Source: Paracoccaceae bacterium
Lineage (GTDB): Bacteria; Pseudomonadota; Alphaproteobacteria; Rhodobacterales; Rhodobacteraceae
Direction of reading: 5' to 3'
DNA length: 7,219 nt
NCBI GenBank assembly: GCA_007121115.1
Contig: SKMI01000083.1
Coordinates: forward strand, 1 to 7,219
Of this stretch, positions 6,683 through 7,219 are shown one piece after another. The number at the start of each line of letters is the position of its first letter. Positions within the stretch are counted from its first letter, which is position 1. The position numbers and the translations under genes were made by a program. The notes beneath the pieces were generated by a model. It saw only the letters and a list, made by a program, of their open reading frames with translations, had not been told where the DNA came from and did no database searches.

Positions 6683-7096
6683 TCACAGCGCCACGAAATC
6701 AAGCGCCCCGGCCGAGGCCAGCGCAATGTCATACGTCGCCTCGCCATTGTGGCTGCCGCCATAGTCGAGGCCCGTGATCTGGAACCGCCCCTCGATGATG
6801 CCGAAATCCGGGATCACCACCTGGAACACCGGCACCTCGCCGTTGAAGAAGATGGCGCGCGCGCGCTCATCGGTGCCCGCATCGCGGAACACGCCCGCGC
6901 CCGAGATCGCCGCCGACTTCACACCGGCCCCGCCCAGCAACTCGCGCCAGCCGCCCGCGCTTTCCAGGCTGGTCACATCCACCGTTTCGGCGTTGAAGCT
7001 GATGCGCGTGGCGCGCAGCCCCGCGATGGTCTCGAACTGGCTGTCGCCGGTCATGTCGACCTTGATCAGCAGGTCCTTGCCGTTCTGCGCCCCCAT
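6683..7096 (-). CDS. GTA major tail (tube) protein g9
   Basis: This 137-residue protein is recognised as the GTA g9 / TP901-1-like phage major tail protein family. Hexameric rings of it stack into the tail tube. Family marks are the N-terminus MGAQNGKDLLIK, a central stretch with ETVDVTSLES and GGWRELLGGAG, and the C-terminal LDYGGSHNGEATYDIALASA. The charged/polar beta-strand pattern is typical of tail-tube folds. The first in-frame start codon is GTG at 7102, but I chose ATG at 7096 because AAGGAG lies 7 nt upstream of it and family members begin MGAQNG. The gene sits alone behind a hairpin-rich 66-nt spacer. Its TGA overlaps an in-frame GTG that precedes the likely g10 ATG. The length and frame are intact. 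Confidence 0.96.
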   Translation of the reverse strand: MGAQNGKDLLIKVDMTGDSQFETIAGLRATRISFNAETVDVTSLESAGGWRELLGGAGVKSAAISGAGVFRDAGTDERARAIFFNGEVPVFQVVIPDFGIIEGRFQITGLDYGGSHNGEATYDIALASAGALDFVAL

Positions 7097-7162
7097 CGGC
7101 ACTCTCCTTCTCGGGCGGCCCGGGGCCGCAGGTTGGTGTTTCGCGGCCCCGCGCGGGGGCCG
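7097..7162 (-). promoter_or_regulatory. g8-g9 spacer with mutually exclusive GC-rich hairpins
   Basis: This 66-nt gap contains three overlapping inverted repeats. Arms 7145-7150 and 7156-7161 (GGCCCC/GGGGCC) form a 6-bp stem with a 5-nt loop. Arms 7121-7129 and 7143-7151 form a 9-bp stem with an 11- to 13-nt loop region. Arms 7115-7120 and 7124-7129 form a 6-bp stem with a 3-nt loop. The middle stem uses bases of both others, so it cannot coexist with them. The last stem ends about 5 nt before the g9 Shine-Dalgarno sequence. No T-tract follows, so a classical intrinsic terminator is unlikely. An mRNA-stability or translation-control role is inferred only. Confidence 0.5.
7104..7109 (-). promoter_or_regulatory. 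Ribosome binding site of g9
   Basis: The minus strand reads AAGGAG, a near-perfect Shine-Dalgarno sequence, 7 nt before the ATG at 7096. An in-frame GTG at 7102 is only 1 nt from it. This decides the start in favour of the ATG. Confidence 0.85.
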
Positions 7163-7219
7163 TCAGTCATCCTCGACCCGGGCGCGGAAGCGCAGGTCGA
7201 TCCGGCGCACCCGGCCGCC
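7163..7219 (-). CDS. GTA tail terminator protein g8 (DUF3168), C-terminal end only
   Basis: Only the last 18 codons and a TGA stop (7165-7163) are inside the window. They read GGRVRRIDLRFRARVEDD. The frame is open to the right edge. In RcGTA-type clusters the gene directly upstream of the major tail protein is g8, a DUF3168 protein that caps the tail tube at the head-tail joint. A short basic C-terminus with an R-x-D-L-R-F type beta strand fits that family. The call rests mainly on position before g9, because 18 residues cannot establish a family. The stop lies 66 nt upstream of the g9 start, a wider gap than most others in this operon. Confidence 0.75.
   Translation of the reverse strand, partial: GGRVRRIDLRFRARVEDD

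Noticed and set aside
7097..7102. GTG start for g9 at 7102
   Set aside because: It is only 1 nt from the Shine-Dalgarno sequence. The ATG at 7096 is 7 nt away and gives the family N-terminus MGAQNG.
1..7219. CRISPR array, tRNA, rRNA, insertion sequence or attachment site
   Set aside because: No regularly spaced direct repeats, cloverleaf-like segment, transposase frame or flanking direct repeats were seen. The window is nearly all tail gene coding sequence.

Overview
The window is a single minus-strand operon segment that I read as the tail half of an RcGTA-type gene transfer agent (GTA) structural cluster. A GTA is a domesticated, phage-like particle that packages random host DNA. The base composition is very GC-rich. 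The gene order g8-g9-g10-g10.1-g11-g12-g13-g14-g15 and the protein sequences match the conserved cluster of Rhodobacterales (Rhodobacter/Roseobacter group alphaproteobacteria). I cannot name the genus. No cargo genes, integrase, lysis genes or regulators are present.

Layout, read right to left in the direction of transcription. The last 18 codons of g8 (tail terminator) enter from the right edge. A 66-nt gap with alternative GC-rich hairpins follows, then g9 (major tail tube protein, 7096-6683). Next comes a tightly packed block: g10 (6671-6351), g10.1 (6354-6133), g11 short tape measure (6136-5480), g12 distal tail protein (5478-4822) and g13 hub (4825-3938). Within this block the stop and start codons overlap as ATGA or lie within about a dozen bases of each other. 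The tight packing then breaks. A 142-nt spacer holding a perfect 17-bp inverted repeat, with a G-quadruplex motif in its loop, separates g13 from g14 (NlpC/P60 cell-wall peptidase, 3795-3274). The 3' end of g14 runs into a second GC-rich palindromic, T-tract-bearing element. A 48-nt gap leads to g15 (host-specificity/megatron protein with a TIM-barrel domain), which starts at 3225. It is open for 1075 codons and leaves the window on the left without its C-terminus.

How the genes work together: g9 forms the tail tube, whose length is set by g11 with g10 and g10.1 as assembly chaperones. g8 caps the tube at the head side. g12, g13 and g15 build the baseplate and tail tip, and g14 supplies peptidoglycan-cleaving activity for DNA entry. 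Every reading frame is intact and the expected catalytic or ligand residues are present, so the tail module looks functional. The least expected features are the non-coding palindromic elements on either side of g14 and between g8 and g9.
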